A stretch of 64,000 nucleotides of DNA from Dactylis glomerata (GCA_007115705.1 QXEO01001036.1:372001-436000); one strand, 5' to 3'; shown: positions 43,333 to 56,069, counted from the stretch's first letter. Notes: generated by a model from the sequence alone, not told the origin. Numbers and translations: made by a program.

Positions 43333-46300
43333 ATGAATTGTAGGGGTGTGGGGAAAAAAGGTTTTTCTTTTTGTCTTCGTGATCTCATTTTTGAGCATCG
43401 GTTTGATTTTATTGGTCTCCAAGAAACAATGAAGAGGAAAGTGGACAGTTCAGTTTGGAGAAAGTTTGACTTGGACAACTCTTACAATTGGTTGTGGTCT
43501 CCCTCTGTGGGACGTTCTGGTGGGATTCTGTGTGGCATTAAATCCTCTAGATTTAATGTCCGCTCAGTTTCTATTGGCAGGTTTTTTGTCAAGGCAAGGG
43601 TGTTTGATGTTAAGAATCAAATGGAATATTGGTTGATTATTGTCTATGGGGCAGCTCAGAACAAAGATAAAGATCTCTTTCTCCAGACTTTGTCTGATAT
43701 TTGTGAAAATCTCGACATTCCAACTTTGATTGGTGGTGACTTCAACATTCTCAGGTTTGCTAATGAGAAAAATAAAGATGGTGGTGTTAACCGGTTCTCT
43801 GATGAATTTAATGCAATAATTGGTAGGTTTGCTCTAAGGGAACTTCCTTTGAGTGGAGGTTTCTTTACTTGGTCCAATAACCAAATTAATCCTACTTTGG
43901 AGAAATTAGATAGAATTCTGATTAATTTAGCTTGGGAAACGGTTTTCCCTCTTTCTGGCGCAAGGAAAATTCTGAGAGTCATGTCTGACCACAATCCCAT
44001 CATTGTGGACACAAAAGAAGTTATGGAGATTAAAAGCAGGGAGTTCAGATTTGAGAAATCATGGCTACTTCATCCTGACTTTCATATGAGAGTGGAAAAA
44101 GCCTGGAATTTTCCTGTCAGTATTACTGACAGTATTAGTGTAATTCAGGAAAAACTCAAAAGGGTCAAAAACAGTTTGAAAGGTTGGGGAGCAAATGTCA
44201 GAGGAGATTCTTTGAAATTAAAAAAGGAACTACTTTGTGAGCTGGAAAATCTGGAAGCTCTGGAAGAAGAAAATGTCTTACTTGGCCCTCTGTTTGCCAG
44301 GAAAGGAGAAATCCAATACAAACTCATGAAAATATATGAGGAAGAGGAAATGTATTGGTTTAGTAGATCTAGTGAGAAGTGCCTTTTGGAAGGGGATAAC
44401 AATACAGACTACTTCCATCGAGTGGCAAATGGGAGAAAGAGGAAAAATACTATATATTCTCTGAAAAAGGATGACATCAACATTCAGGGGACAGCAGATC
44501 TGCTTGTGCATGTGACTGACTACTATAAACAGTTGTTTGGTCATGGGAAAGGAAACAAAATGCAACTTGCTGATAACATATGGTCAGCTGAGGAAAAGTT
44601 ATCTGAGGAAGATAATAGGGTGTTGCTTGAGCCGTTCACTAAAGAAGAAGTTCAGCTTGCTTTCAAGATGATGGTGAAAAATAAAGCTCCAGGTCCTGAT
44701 GGAGTGCCTGTGGAATTCTATCAGGCCTGCTGGTCCATAGTTAAACATGACATCATGAGACTTTTTTATGATTGGTAGGCAGGGGTGTTGAACTTGTACA
44801 GGCTAAATTTTGGAATAATTATTTTGCTTCAGAAGACTCCTGAGGCTGATGTGATTCAGAAATATAGACCCATTTGTCTTCTCCAAGTTCTGTATAAACT
44901 TTTGACTAAGGTGGCTACCCTTCGTGTAGAACCTTTTATGGACAAGTTAATCTCCTCTTGTCAAACAGCTTTTATAAAAGGAAGGAACATTATGGATGGA
45001 GTGATGTCCTTGCATGAAATTTTACATGAAGCAAAAAGGAAAAAACAACAGGGAATAGTCTTGAAACTGGATTTTGAAAAGGCCTATGACAAAGTTGACT
45101 GGGAATATTTGATGAAATGTATCTCACAGAAAGGTTTTTGTGAGGAATGGTGTGCAAAGATTAATGGAATCATTAGGAATGGTACTCTGTGTGTTAAGAT
45201 TAATAACACTAGGGGGAAAGATTTTGGAAGTCATAGGGGGGTCAGGCAAGGAGATCCTTTCTCTCCCTTTCTGTTCAATATTGCTGCTGAAGGCTTGGCA
45301 AAAATGATTGCCCAGGCCCAGGAGGCTGGTCTGATTACTGGGTTAGTTCCTCATCTTATTGAGAAAGGAGTGGTGATTTTGCAATATGCAGATGACACAA
45401 TAATTTTGATTCAGGATGATATGGAGCAAATCATCCATATGAAATTGATTCTTTACATGTTTGAAGCAATGTTAGGCTTGAAAATCAACTTTCAGAAGAG
45501 TGAAATCATGATGGTTTTGCATGATGATGAGAAAAAATGCTGTATTCTAACATCTTTGGGTGTCAGTTAGGGGACTGGCCTATCAAATATCTTGGAGTCC
45601 CTGTTTGTGGGACTAGACTGAGGGTTGCTGACATGGATTATCTATCTGACAAGTTGAAAAAGAAGCTTGATGGTTGGGTAGGCCACTCCTCTTCGATTGG
45701 AGGGAGATTTTCTCTCATCCAGTCCTCTCTGAGTAGCACACTCATCTATCATATGTCAATGTATCTGCTTCCTCTGACTAATGTGGAAAGTTTGACCAAA
45801 ATAATCAGAAAGTTTTTTTGGGAAGAAAATAGTGAGAAGAAAAAATACTATTTGGTTAAGTGGGATCTGGTTTGTAAACCAAGGAAGAAAGGTGGATTGG
45901 GAATAAAGAATTTGCAGCTTTTCAATCAGTGCTTGTTGTGTAAGTGGTGGTGGAAATTGGAGGCAGAGGATGGCCTGTGGCAACATCTGGTTAAAGCTAA
46001 ATATGGAGTGGATAAGGGTATTCAAAATATTAAGATGAAAAGTAATGATTCACCAGTTTGGAAGGATTTGTTAAAAGTGAAACATCTTTACACTCAAGGG
46101 AGAGTGATGGTAGTAGGTAATGGTAACTCCACTGACTTCTGGAGTGATGCTTGGTGTGGTTCTCTTCCTTTCTGTGAAAAATTTCCTCAACTGTTTGACA
46201 TTTGCTTACAACAACAGATGACAGTGGCAGCTGCTGCTGCATTAGGTTGGCAGTTTAGATTTAGACGATGGATGAATCCCGAGATTCAGATGCAATGGCG

Positions 46301-47012
46301 TTGTATGAGAGATGATCTGGCTATGATAGCCCTCAATGATGAGAAAGATAAACCTAAGTGGAAACTGACTAAATCTGGAGTTTTCTCGGTTAAGTCTCTT
46401 TACAATAAGCTCTCAGCTGTGGGTGTTGATAGAAGCTTTAAACAGCTGTGGAAGGCTCGAATTCCTCTAAAAATAAAAATTTGGTTATGGCTTATCTGGC
46501 ACAATGCAATTGCCACAAAAGACAACATGAAAAAAAGAAAATGGGTGGGAAGTTTGGTGTGTCAATTCTGCCCTAATGATGAGAATTTCAATCATTTGTT
46601 TTTTACTTGTCCCATGGCAGCTTACATGTGGAGTACCATTAGTACTGTCTTAGGGGTTTTTACTAGACCCTCTTGTTTTACTCAATATTTTTGGTGGATT
46701 GCCAAAATTCTTCCAGTTGGTTCTAATTTTCACATTGTCGGAATTGCTGCTCTTTGCTGGGCTATTTGGAAATCTAGAAATAATGATTGCTTTGAAGGCA
46801 AGCTTATTTCCTCTCCACTGGGTCTGATCTGTTATATGTGTGCTTTTCTTCAATATTGGGCAGGTCTGCAGAATGAGAAGGACAAAGAGTTGCTGATGGA
46901 GGGGGCCTCTCGACTGCAGAGGGGTGCTTCGGCGGCTCATGAGGTGGCCAGAACTACCAGGTCTACCAGTGCAAGAATCCTGGAGTGTGAAGATGAAGGC
47001 AATGAAGAATAG
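43333..47012 (+). pseudogene. LINE ORF2 (endonuclease and reverse transcriptase), two lesions
   Basis: The APE-type endonuclease comes first: MNCRGVGKKGF, FIGLQET, GGDFNI, LDRILIN and MSDHNPI (43333-44020). The pre-RT block KAPGPDGVPVEFYQ is at about 44690. RT follows with KLDFEKAYDKVDWEYL, RQGDPFSPFLFN and catalytic YADD at 45385-45396. A zinc-binding region LVCQFCPNDENFNHLFFTCP is near 46560. One TAG interrupts at 44776-44778. A one-base shift in an A run near 45534 moves the frame to 45537-47012. The original enzyme would be about 1220 residues. The copy is inactive as it stands but decayed little. Confidence 0.88.
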
Positions 47013-48235
47013 TCAGCTTGAGGAGAAAGTTTCCCTGAAGATGTTCCCTATCAGTGGAGGTTTTGTTAGCCTTTTGAAACAATGTTGGTTGTTGGTTTGT
47101 TGCTTGGGATATGTTTCCCGAAAGAACTGTAATAGTTTGCTTTTAGTCGTCGTAGAGTCTCGAAGGACAGGTCGCCTTAGTAGTAGCTTGCTGTTGGTCT
47201 GCGATCATAGATCGTTTGTTTTAGTTTCTTTTTGTTTGAACTTGGGTTGGCCAAAACTTTGTTCTGTTATCCTGTGATAATGGAACCCGGCTCCTGTGAG
47301 GCGTATGGAAAAAAAATTACATAATATCATTTTTTATAAAGACAATCAATTAAACACATCAAGAAGAAATCCAAAGACATCGAGGATGCATACAGCCGAA
47401 AAGGGAAAAAGACCTCGCTGCGGTGATCAAACACTCGCAGCAACACTCTGACTAGCACAAAAGACAACACCGGACTACAAAAGAAGCTTTAAATACAGTG
47501 CCTCCAAGAAGGAAACAATATATAAGCGTTATCGTCTCTCAATCAAAAATCATAGATTTTCATCCCGAAGAAAGTCGAAGTTTTCAAAACAATGTCTTCT
47601 GCATGGTCATTGCCATGTACAACTAATAAAGGACGGACTTAGGATTTTCACCATAGAAATCACGACTCGTTACTCGAAGAGCACCACCAAAATTGAAGTC
47701 TTCCAATGCTGCCGCTCCCACTTGCCAAAGCCCCTATTGCAAAACATCAATCACCAGGCTCATCGCAACCGATTGTGCAGTGTGGACAGGAAAAGCCCCG
47801 CGGCCAAGCCCGCCCAACAACCCATGAAGCATATTCCTCACCCATGCATCTACGATCAACCTCCGTCGTTACCTTTTGGTCTTCCAAACATAGCCGACTT
47901 GACATTTCCCACCTCTGTCAACACCATGGAAAACGCAATTTCAAGATCTCCCATGGTGTCAGCTAAAAGCGAAGCTTCGCAACATGCCCCCTTGAAGCCC
48001 CAAGGGTTGATGTTTGTGGATGCGTCCGGTCGAATCCCTTCCAATCCAAGGTCCAATAGCACTTATCCAATTCATGAAGACGTCAAAGGAGAAATCTAGA
48101 CCACATCATCGGCCTAATTGGAGGCGACCGACAGCAGCAAAATTTTGAATTGGAGGCAAGAGGAGCGCTAGGACCGTCATACCTCCTTTATTGCATGGAG
48201 GGGGATGACACGCCAGAGGGTTCTCGATCGGCCAT

Positions 48236-49856
48236 TGATGGTGCGATGTTAAGGCACCCAATTGGGAACCCCAAGAGGAAGGTTTTGTTGAGCACAGCAG
48301 CAAATTTCCCTCAGTTATGAAACCAAGGTTTATTCGAACCAGTAGGAGAAAGCCAAACTTCATAAGGTTATGCTTGCTAGCTTCGCGACACTCCAGACAA
48401 GGGCGCCAGATAAACTGTTTGTCGGCGTGTAGCTTTTCACTAGCAGCAACATGAAACCTGCACACAACACAACCAAGAACTTTGATCCCAACTACGATGA
48501 GGTTATCAATCTCACCGGTTTGCTGTGAGCAAAGGATTGAGCGTATCGAGTGGTAAAAGGATAATAGTAATGCAAGTAAAGTAAACAGAGCGAGTAATAA
48601 AAAAAGGGTAAAACAATGTAAAGGAAATTGGACCGGGGTCCAAAGTTCACTAGCGGTGTCTCTCCATAAGATAAATAATAACATGCTAGGTAAACAAATT
48701 ATAGTTGGGAAATTGATAGAGAAAAGATAATGTGCATATGTCACGAGGATCACTATGAGGTTCACTCTGGGCATTACGACAAAATACATAGACCGTAATC
48801 CAACTGCATCTATGACTAAAAATCCACTCGCGGGGAATCATCCGAGGACCCCTTGAATATTAAGTTGCGAATAACAGATAATTGCATTAAGCAAAATGCG
48901 TAATGTAAACAAAGCAAATGTCCTTGGACACAAGAATGTTGTTTTCTCCCTAGTGGCAACAGCACATCTACAACCTTAGAGGTTTCTGTCACTCCCCCAG
49001 ATTAAATAGAGGCATGAACCCAACTATCGAGCATAAGTACTCCCTCTTGGAGTTACTAGCATCTACTCAGCCAAGATAGCTACTAGCAACGGAAAGCATG
49101 CAAGATCATAAATAACATAGAGATAACATAAGATATATAATCAGCACATCAACTTAACATAGTACTAATACTCATCGGAACCCAACAAACACAACTTGTA
49201 TGATTACATAAAGATAATCTTGATCATGTAGGGCAGCTCACAAGATCTAAACATAAAGCACATGGTGGAGAAGACAACCATCTAGCTACTGCTATGGATC
49301 TGTAGTCCAAGGTAGACTACTCACACATCACTCTGGAGGGGACCATGGTGGTGGAGAAGGCCTCCGGCGGGGATTCCCCTCTCCGGTAGGGTGCCGGGAA
49401 GAGCTCTTGGATCTTCCCGATCTCGCGACGATGATGGCGGTGGCTTGCAGTATGTTTCGTGGAAAAGAGATCCGTCCCTTTGGTTTTTCCCGTCGAGGGG
49501 ACTTTATAGGTAAAAGGGCATCGTCAGAAGTGGACCAGGCGGCCTCACCATAGGTGGGCGCGGCCAGGGGCTAGGCCGCGCCCCCTGGCCCCCCTCCGTC
49601 TCATCTTCGGTCTTCGCAAAGCTTCGGTAAAAATAGGAGGTTCGGCTTTTGTTTCATCCAATTTTGAGAATATTTCCTGTGTAACTTTTATGAAACACAA
49701 AAACAGCAGAAAACAGAGAACTGGCACTGTCATCTTCTTAATAGGTTAGTTCCGGAAAATGCATAAAAACGCCACGAAGTGTAACAAAACTCAAAGCAAA
49801 TGGTGTATAAACAAGCATAGAGCATCAAAAATTATAGATACGTTTGAGACGTATCA
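48236..49856 (-). repeat. 3' LTR (1621 bp)
   Basis: On the minus strand it starts TGATACGTCTC and ends CACCATCA. The polypurine tract with AAGCTTGGGGATGC lies just upstream on the minus strand (49858-49871). Confidence 0.88.
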
Positions 49857-49871
49857 AGCATCCCCAAGCTT

Positions 49872-52786
49872 AACTCCTGCTCGTCCTCGAGTAGATAAGT
49901 GATAACAAAAGAATAATTTTTGTGGTGACATACACCATCACAATCTTGATCATCTATGTAAGCATTGAGTGCTGGGATCAAAGAACTTAAAACATGGACA
50001 TAAAAGACATAATCTTGACAATAAAAACTTAGCAACAATGTTATAACATGAAAAGAAACACAAACGAAAGATCAAGAATAATGAAACAATAAAAGTCAAA
50101 CGTGTGTTCAAATCATATGGAAAAACATAGCAAATGGTTTTCACTTGTCCTTCATGGAATAGCAAAACATAAATACATAGGACACCTTCAAGTTTAAGAG
50201 GGCGACTAGATATAAATAATTTAAGAACAAATGAAACCATAATCATGAATCAATCAATGATAAACTTTGGGACAATGCACATTAAACTCAGAATGGCAAC
50301 TATGCCCTCTTAGAGGGTGCATAAAGGTAGAAGGTGGAGACTCAACATAAAAGTAAAAGAAAGGCCCTTCGTAGAGGGAACCGGTGATTGCAAGTTTTAT
50401 AAACCTTCAAAAATTATGGTACTTACTAGCTTTGAGCTCTCATTGCCCCCATCATAGGCATATTGAATGGTTAAAGTTAATGCGAGAACGATTATGAGCA
50501 TATGCTTGAAAAATCATAAGTTGAAAACCTCGTGTCCCATGAAGTATGAATACCCAAACCTCATGCTACTCGACTTAGGGTCCCAAGCAAGCTCTTGTCA
50601 TTGTAAGTATACACGTATCATCGAGAACCACCAACGGGGTACCTCCTTGCCCGATGACATGGAACAAGCCCACATCAAAATGATAGGACAAACAACAATG
50701 AACACCTCGGCATCTCTTTTATTTACCATTGGTATAGCTTTTTATTTTGAGATGCGTCGTCGAATGTCCACTATGGGCATGCTGTAAATTTTCACAATGA
50801 ATGATGCATGGCTTAGATTAGCGGCCCAGGCGTTTCTCTAACACATATACAAACTCCATGATCCCGCAAGATTCCCAACTTGTTTCACATCGCGAGTATC
50901 CATAAACAAAAGATCACGATATCAACTCAAATAAGAGAAGTGCAATGTTGAAAGCTTACCCCATGACGGCATGGTTTGGCTAATTTCCAACTTACAACTT
51001 GCAATCATAACGTCAACATAAAAGAGCCACAATGTCAAAATTTTAAAAGCGAGAAAAGTAAAGTGCGCCATCAGGTTCGTGAGAGCTTTACTTACTAATT
51101 TTTGCATAACACCAAAAAGAGTTTAATTCGAAGGATAGATAAAAGCAAGTCAAATGTACTTGGAATAACAAATTGCTAATAGGTATGTATGATGGACACA
51201 TTGGAATAACTTGGTTTTTGGGAGTTGGATGCACAAGTAGAGCTCATACTCAGTACAAAATGAGGGCTAGCAAAAGACTGGGAGCGACCAACTAAGAGAG
51301 CACTAACGGCCATAATCATGCATAGCGACAAAACATCATTAAGAGAAGCATAAAATGGCATCACAAGTCAAAAACCAAATGATCATAGAGGCTTATGGCA
51401 ACTTTCTATGAGTCAAACATGTTGTCAGCATGCGTCAAGTCAATCCAAATAAAGCATCAAGGAGAAAACCAAATAAATGCTTCCGTATAATAAAAACAAT
51501 GCATGATTTTTTTCAAAGGCTCATTAAGCAATCTCAGTCATTTAAGACAAGTCATGTTACAGCAAAAATCACTAAGCATACTATCAAAACGACATCAAGC
51601 ATGGCATGAAAAAGCCTAAGCCGCAGTCTAAACAAGCTCCTTTTTGTACCACTTTTTTGTATGAAACTTTTTCTCTTTTCCAACTCCATTCAAACCTTTT
51701 TGAGACAACTCTTTTGATGAATACCAACATAGACCAGAGATCCAAATACACCTTGATGCAAAGATAAAACAAGATCTGAACAAAAATCAAGGCGAAAAAC
51801 GAAAGCTAAACACAGTTCTAGAAAAAGAGAACACTCGTTGAACGATAAGAGTGAAAAACGGAGTGTTCTTGGCAAATGAAAAGCAAGGCAACTTCTCCAA
51901 AAGAAATTTGTTGGGGTCCAACCATTTATTGCAGAAAACAAAATAAAAGAAAACTGAAAGCAAAAGTAAAGACGCTCCAAGAAAAATGCATAGTGCATAA
52001 AGCAATAAAAATATAGTGTGTTGAAAGGTGACCTGATTTTTGCCGATAAAGAAGGGGTGCCTCGGAGGCATCCCCAAGCTTTGACAGTTGTACCTCTTGG
52101 ATATTTCTTGGGGTGACATGGACATCCCCAAGCTTGAGCTTTTGTCCATTCTTCATCTTATCTCATCATTCGCCAATCCCTACACTTGAAAACTTCCTTC
52201 ATACAAAACTTCACACAATTCTATTAGTAACGTTAGCATAAACATAATAGTAAATCAACCCTTTTTGGTTCAGGTTTCAACTCAAAAACACCACATATAA
52301 AGCATATAGTACTGTAGCAACTTCCTCAAAAGTTCCGTGATCAAAAGAACTCAAAAAGAAAGTGATCGAGAGGCAAATACAAATAGTGGCAGAAATTTGT
52401 CAAAATAGAACAGCTATCAAAGGTCGATTTTTTCGAGGACCTTCTGTTGCTCAAATCGAAAAGTGCAAAACTAATGAAAGTTTGGATATAACCTGGGGCA
52501 TATGCACAAGAAATCGCAGGTCAAAAAGATATTCTGAGAATTTTCATGAATTTTTACGGTGCAGCACTGAAATCTGTTTCAGGACAGCAACTTCCCCAAA
52601 TCTTACCTCCCTCAAATTAGAGGTTCTTCTTGGCACAACAACGAAATAAAAAGGATAAGGAGTGGTTATTACAGTAGTAATAACTTCCAAGACTCAAATA
52701 AAAAAAATACTGAAAAGAAAATAATGGGTTATCTCCCAAGAGTGCTTTTCTTTAATGCCTTTGAGCTAGGCGCAGAAAGGTGCAAA
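49872..52786 (-). other. Non-coding internal region with repeated polypurine-like motifs
   Basis: About 2.9 kb of AT-rich sequence without a frame over about 120 codons. Copies of the polypurine-tract word (ACATCCCCAAGCTT or GCATCCCCAAGCTT on the plus strand) occur at 52068-52081 and 52122-52135, in addition to the proper tract at 49858-49871. A segment of its LTR-proximal end also occurs at 1-605. Confidence 0.65.
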
Positions 52787-53380
52787 TCAAGTAATATCAA
52801 ATGAGGCATTAAGATCAATTGCAGAAGTCTTCTCAACAATGAATTGAATTGTATCCAAATGAGTTTTTGAAGATCCCTTATGAACACTTTTTGGTTCACT
52901 ACTTTCATCAAAAGGGTTTTCAGGACAAATCCAATCGAAATTCTTTTTCAAAGCTTCATGCAATCCTACAAGTTTGCAAGGAATTGGTACTTTGATGTCT
53001 TCTCTAGTTGTACCAACAACATTAACAGGTGAGCCAAGCATATTAAAACGCTCAAAAACTTTCCTAGCTTCAATAGCAACATCTCTAAATTCTCTACGCA
53101 AAGTCTCCAAAATAAAATCTTTCTTTTCGGAGTCTTTGATATCATGAAGCTTAAGAAACATTTGTTGCATAAAAGGATTAAGGTTAACAAACCTAGCCTC
53201 CAACATGTGTACTAAATAAGCAGCAGCAACTTCATAACTAGGAGCAAGCTCAGCCAAAGATCTATCATCAACATCTTTATGCATACTAATATGATTAAAG
53301 AACTCTTCAATGTTACCTTTCCCAATAATAGAACCACTACCTACTGAGAAGTCCTCCAAAACATACTTAGGGAACAACAT
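52787..53380 (-). CDS. Internal ORF of the pol-less LTR element (197 aa), unknown function
   Basis: The frame starts MLFPKYVLEDFSVGSGS soon after the primer binding site, where gag is expected. It is mainly helical and acidic, with blocks such as VDDRSLAELAPSYEVAAAY, LKLHDIKDSEKKDFILE and EARKVFERFNMLGSPVN. No zinc knuckle, protease or membrane segment is visible. It ends before 52780, and no continuation is seen in other frames. It could be a derived or truncated gag or an accessory protein that recruits a partner element. Its position and open frame despite about 5% LTR divergence suggest it was functional when the element moved. I recognise the type from grass LTR elements but cannot name it. 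Confidence 0.6.
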   Translation of the reverse strand: MLFPKYVLEDFSVGSGSIIGKGNIEEFFNHISMHKDVDDRSLAELAPSYEVAAAYLVHMLEARFVNLNPFMQQMFLKLHDIKDSEKKDFILETLRREFRDVAIEARKVFERFNMLGSPVNVVGTTREDIKVPIPCKLVGLHEALKKNFDWICPENPFDESSEPKSVHKGSSKTHLDTIQFIVEKTSAIDLNASFDIT

Positions 53381-53519
53381 GATGAACTAAAGGTAAAAGT
53401 AACGGAACTAAATTTTTTGTATTTTTGATAAAACGATGCAAGCAAAAATAAAATAAAGCAAAACAATAACAAAGTAAAAGATTGTGCGTGCGAGACTCCC
53501 CTTGCAGAAGTCTTCTTTC

Positions 53520-53537
53520 TCCCCGGCAACGGCGCCA
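53520..53537 (-). other. Primer binding site (Asp tRNA type)
   Basis: On the minus strand TGGCGCCGTTGCCGGGGA follows the 5' LTR after eleven bases. It is complementary to the 3' end of plant Asp tRNA (CCCCGGCAACGGCGCCA). Confidence 0.85.
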
Positions 53538-53548
53538 GAAAAATGCTT

Positions 53549-55190
53549 TGATGGTGCGATGTTAAGGCACCCAGTTGGGAACCCCAAGAGGAAGGTTTTG
53601 TTGAGCACAACAATAAATTTCCCTCAGTTATGAAACCAAGGTTTAATCGAACCAGTAGGAGAAAGCCAAACTTCAGAAGGTGATGCTTGCTAGCTTCGCG
53701 ACACTCCAGACAAGGGCGCCTGATAAACTGCTTGTCAGCGTGTAGCTTTTCACCAGCAGCAATGTGAAACCTGCACACAACACAACCAAGAACTTTGCTC
53801 CCAACTAAGATGAGGTTGTCAATCTCACCAGTTTGGTGTGAACAAAGGATTGAGCGTATCGAGTGGTAAAAGGATAATAGTAATGCAAGTAAAGTAAACA
53901 GAGCGAGTAATAAAAAAAAGGTAAAACAATGTAAAGGAAATTGGACCGGGGTCCACAGTTCACTAGCGGTGTCTCTCCATAAGATAAATAATAACATACT
54001 GGGTAAACAAATTGCAGTTGGGCAATTGATAGAGTAAAGTTAACGTACATACGTCATGAGGATCACTATGAGGTTCATTCTGGGCATTACGACAAAATAA
54101 ATAGACCGTAATCCAACTGCATCTATGACTAAAAATCCACTCGCGGGGAATCATCTGAGGACCCCTTGAGTATTAAGTTGTGAACAATAGATAATTGCAT
54201 TAAGCAAAGTGCGTAATGTAAACAAAGCAAATGTCCTTGGACATAAGAATGTTGTTTTCTCTCTAGTGGCAACAGCACATCTACAACCTTAGAGGTTTCT
54301 GTCACTCCCCCAGATTAAATAGAGGCATGAACCCAACTATCGAGCATAAATACTCCCTCTTGGAGTTACTAGCATCTACTCGGCCAAGATAGCTACTAGC
54401 AACGGAAAGCATGCAAGATCATAAACAACACAGAGATAACATAAGATATATAATCAGCACATCAACTTAACATAGTACCAATACTCATCGGATCCCAACA
54501 AACATAACATGTATGATTACATAAAGATGATCTTGATCATGTAGGGCAGCTCACAAGATCTAAACATGAAGCACATGGTGGAGAAGACAACCATCTAGCT
54601 ACTGCTATGGACCCGTAGTCCAAGGTAGACTACTCACACATCACTCCGGAGGCGACCATGATGGTGGAGAAGGCCTCCGGCAGGGATTCCCCTCTCCGGC
54701 GGGGTGCTAGGAAGAGCTCCTGGATCCTCCCGATCTCGCGACGACGACGACGGCGGCTTGCAGTATGTTTCATGGAAAAGAGATCTGTTCCTTAGGTTTT
54801 TCCCATCGAGGGGACTTTATAGGCGAAAGGGCATCATCAGAAGTGGGACCAGGCGGCCTCACCATAGGTAGGCGCGGCCAGGAGCTGGGTCGCGCCCCTG
54901 GTGGTGAGCCTGGCTCCTGGCCCCCCTCCATCGCATCTTCGGTCTTCGTGAAGCTTCGGTAAAAATAGGAGGTTCGGCTTTTGTTTCGTCCAATTCCGAG
55001 AATGTTTCCTGTGTAATTTTTCTGAAACGCAAAAATAGCAGAAAACAGGGAACTGACACTGTGGCATCTTGTTAATAGGTTAGTTCCAAAAAATGCATAA
55101 AAATGCCACAAAGTGTAACAAAACTCAAAGCAAATGGTGTATAAACAAGCATAGAGCATCAAAAATTATAGATATGTTTGAGACGTATCT
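53549..55190 (-). repeat. 5' LTR (1642 bp)
   Basis: It is the partner of 48236-49856. Its outer terminal base is changed, so it begins AGATACGTCTC instead of TGATACGTCTC on the minus strand. The GCCAT duplication places the edge at 55190. Confidence 0.88.
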
Positions 55191-55510
55191 GCCATCCACC
55201 TACCATGGCAGGAGAGATCGACGCTGAACCAAGAGGAAGCTGGCAGGCGCAGGCAGATGGACCCTAAGCCGAACCTCCACTAGTGACTGATGAAACCCCA
55301 ACTCACACCTTCGTGCTCCTTCGATGTGGACAAGGTCGCCCAAGTCTCTTTCTCATATCGTCGATACCCGCCTCCCTCGAGACTCCTTCGACAAATGGGG
55401 CGTCGCTGGTGTGGAAAAGGGTCGACGACCGCAAAGGCACGACCTTCCTTTGTGTTTCTTCTGGCGGCGGCTAGGGTTTGGTTCGATGTAGCCCTATTAC
55501 ATAACGTCAT

Positions 55511-56069
55511 GGTATCCCAATAGTGCTAAAGCTCAACTGGTTGAACTGTCAAAATTGTTTTGTGTGGGACGTATTTGATAATCCGATATACAAAAATAGG
55601 CACGAAGCAATGAAAGAAAAGTTAGGCAAACGATGACGGTCCACCGCAATGCCACCGTAGTCGACATGCATAACTATATAGAGTCTCTTAGTATAAGATA
55701 CTCTATACGTTCATTAGAAGAAGAAAAAAAGTTCAGAATTCACTAGAGAAACAAAGCAACTTTAGGCCACTCTTGGTACTAGAGCAGATTACGTAAAACA
55801 ACCACATTTGATGTAACTCTTGGTAGAGTAGGTATAGTGATTTACCATCAGTTTTGTCAACATTTTAAATAGTACTCCGGTCCAATTGGCATGTCTTTGC
55901 AAACCGCACTAATGACCATCAAAGATCCCTGTCTATCAGGGTTGACCGGTTGACTATACCCTTTTGGGTGGACATGGACCTACTCTCGTCTTCATCGTAC
56001 ACGATGGTTTTGTTGATGAACGGGCGTAGGCCGCGTTGTACGAAGCCGGAGAGTTGTTCACTTCACTTT
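55511..56069 (+). repeat. Unit 2 host sequence between C2 and P2, first part
   Basis: Matches 14290-14530 (AATAGTGCTAA, AGTTCAGAATTCAC, CTCTTGGTAGAG). From about 55830 onward no clear unit 1 partner is seen and no gene is evident. Confidence 0.6.

Larger units (their letters stand above)
31188..47315 (+). mobile_element. Near full-length L1-type LINE, split by a Copia element
   Basis: Flanked by a perfect 17-base duplication, it ends in a short A run (47309-47316) and carries ORF1 and ORF2 in order with a 300-base 3' UTR. Without the Copia insertion it is about 7.4 kb. The 5' UTR is only about 20 bases before the first in-frame ATG, so the 5' end is probably slightly truncated. ORF1 and ORF2 carry a few stops and shifts, fewer than in the old LINE at 5660-10120. 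Confidence 0.9.
48236..55190 (-). mobile_element. Complete non-autonomous LTR retrotransposon without pol
   Basis: LTRs lie at 48236-49856 and 53549-55190. The five-base duplication GCCAT is at 48231-48235 and 55191-55195. A primer binding site matching Asp tRNA and a polypurine tract are present. The 3.7 kb internal region holds a single 197-codon frame and no protease, RT or integrase. In the first 320 bases the LTRs differ at roughly 18 positions, so the insertion is much older than the Copia at 32911. The same family is seen in plus orientation at 1-2161. It must rely on enzymes of another element, probably Gypsy-type, but that is inference. Confidence 0.9.
47333..55495 (-). mobile_element. 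Second GC-rich non-autonomous non-LTR retroelement, split by an LTR element
   Basis: The body is 47333-48230 plus 55196-55495, about 1.2 kb without the insertion. It is oriented minus: a T run at the left stands for the poly-A tail, and at the right it begins like a plant leader (AACCCTAGCCGCCGCC). Flanks are ATTACATAATATCAT (47316) and ATTACATAACGTCAT (55496). Size, orientation and composition resemble the element at 20184-21500. Frames at 47706-48099 are antisense or low-value and no transposition enzyme is present. Confidence 0.6.

Noticed and set aside
55283..55523. Frames of 63-77 codons on both strands
   Set aside because: They belong to the leader-like 5' part of the GC-rich retroelement and have no conserved partner.
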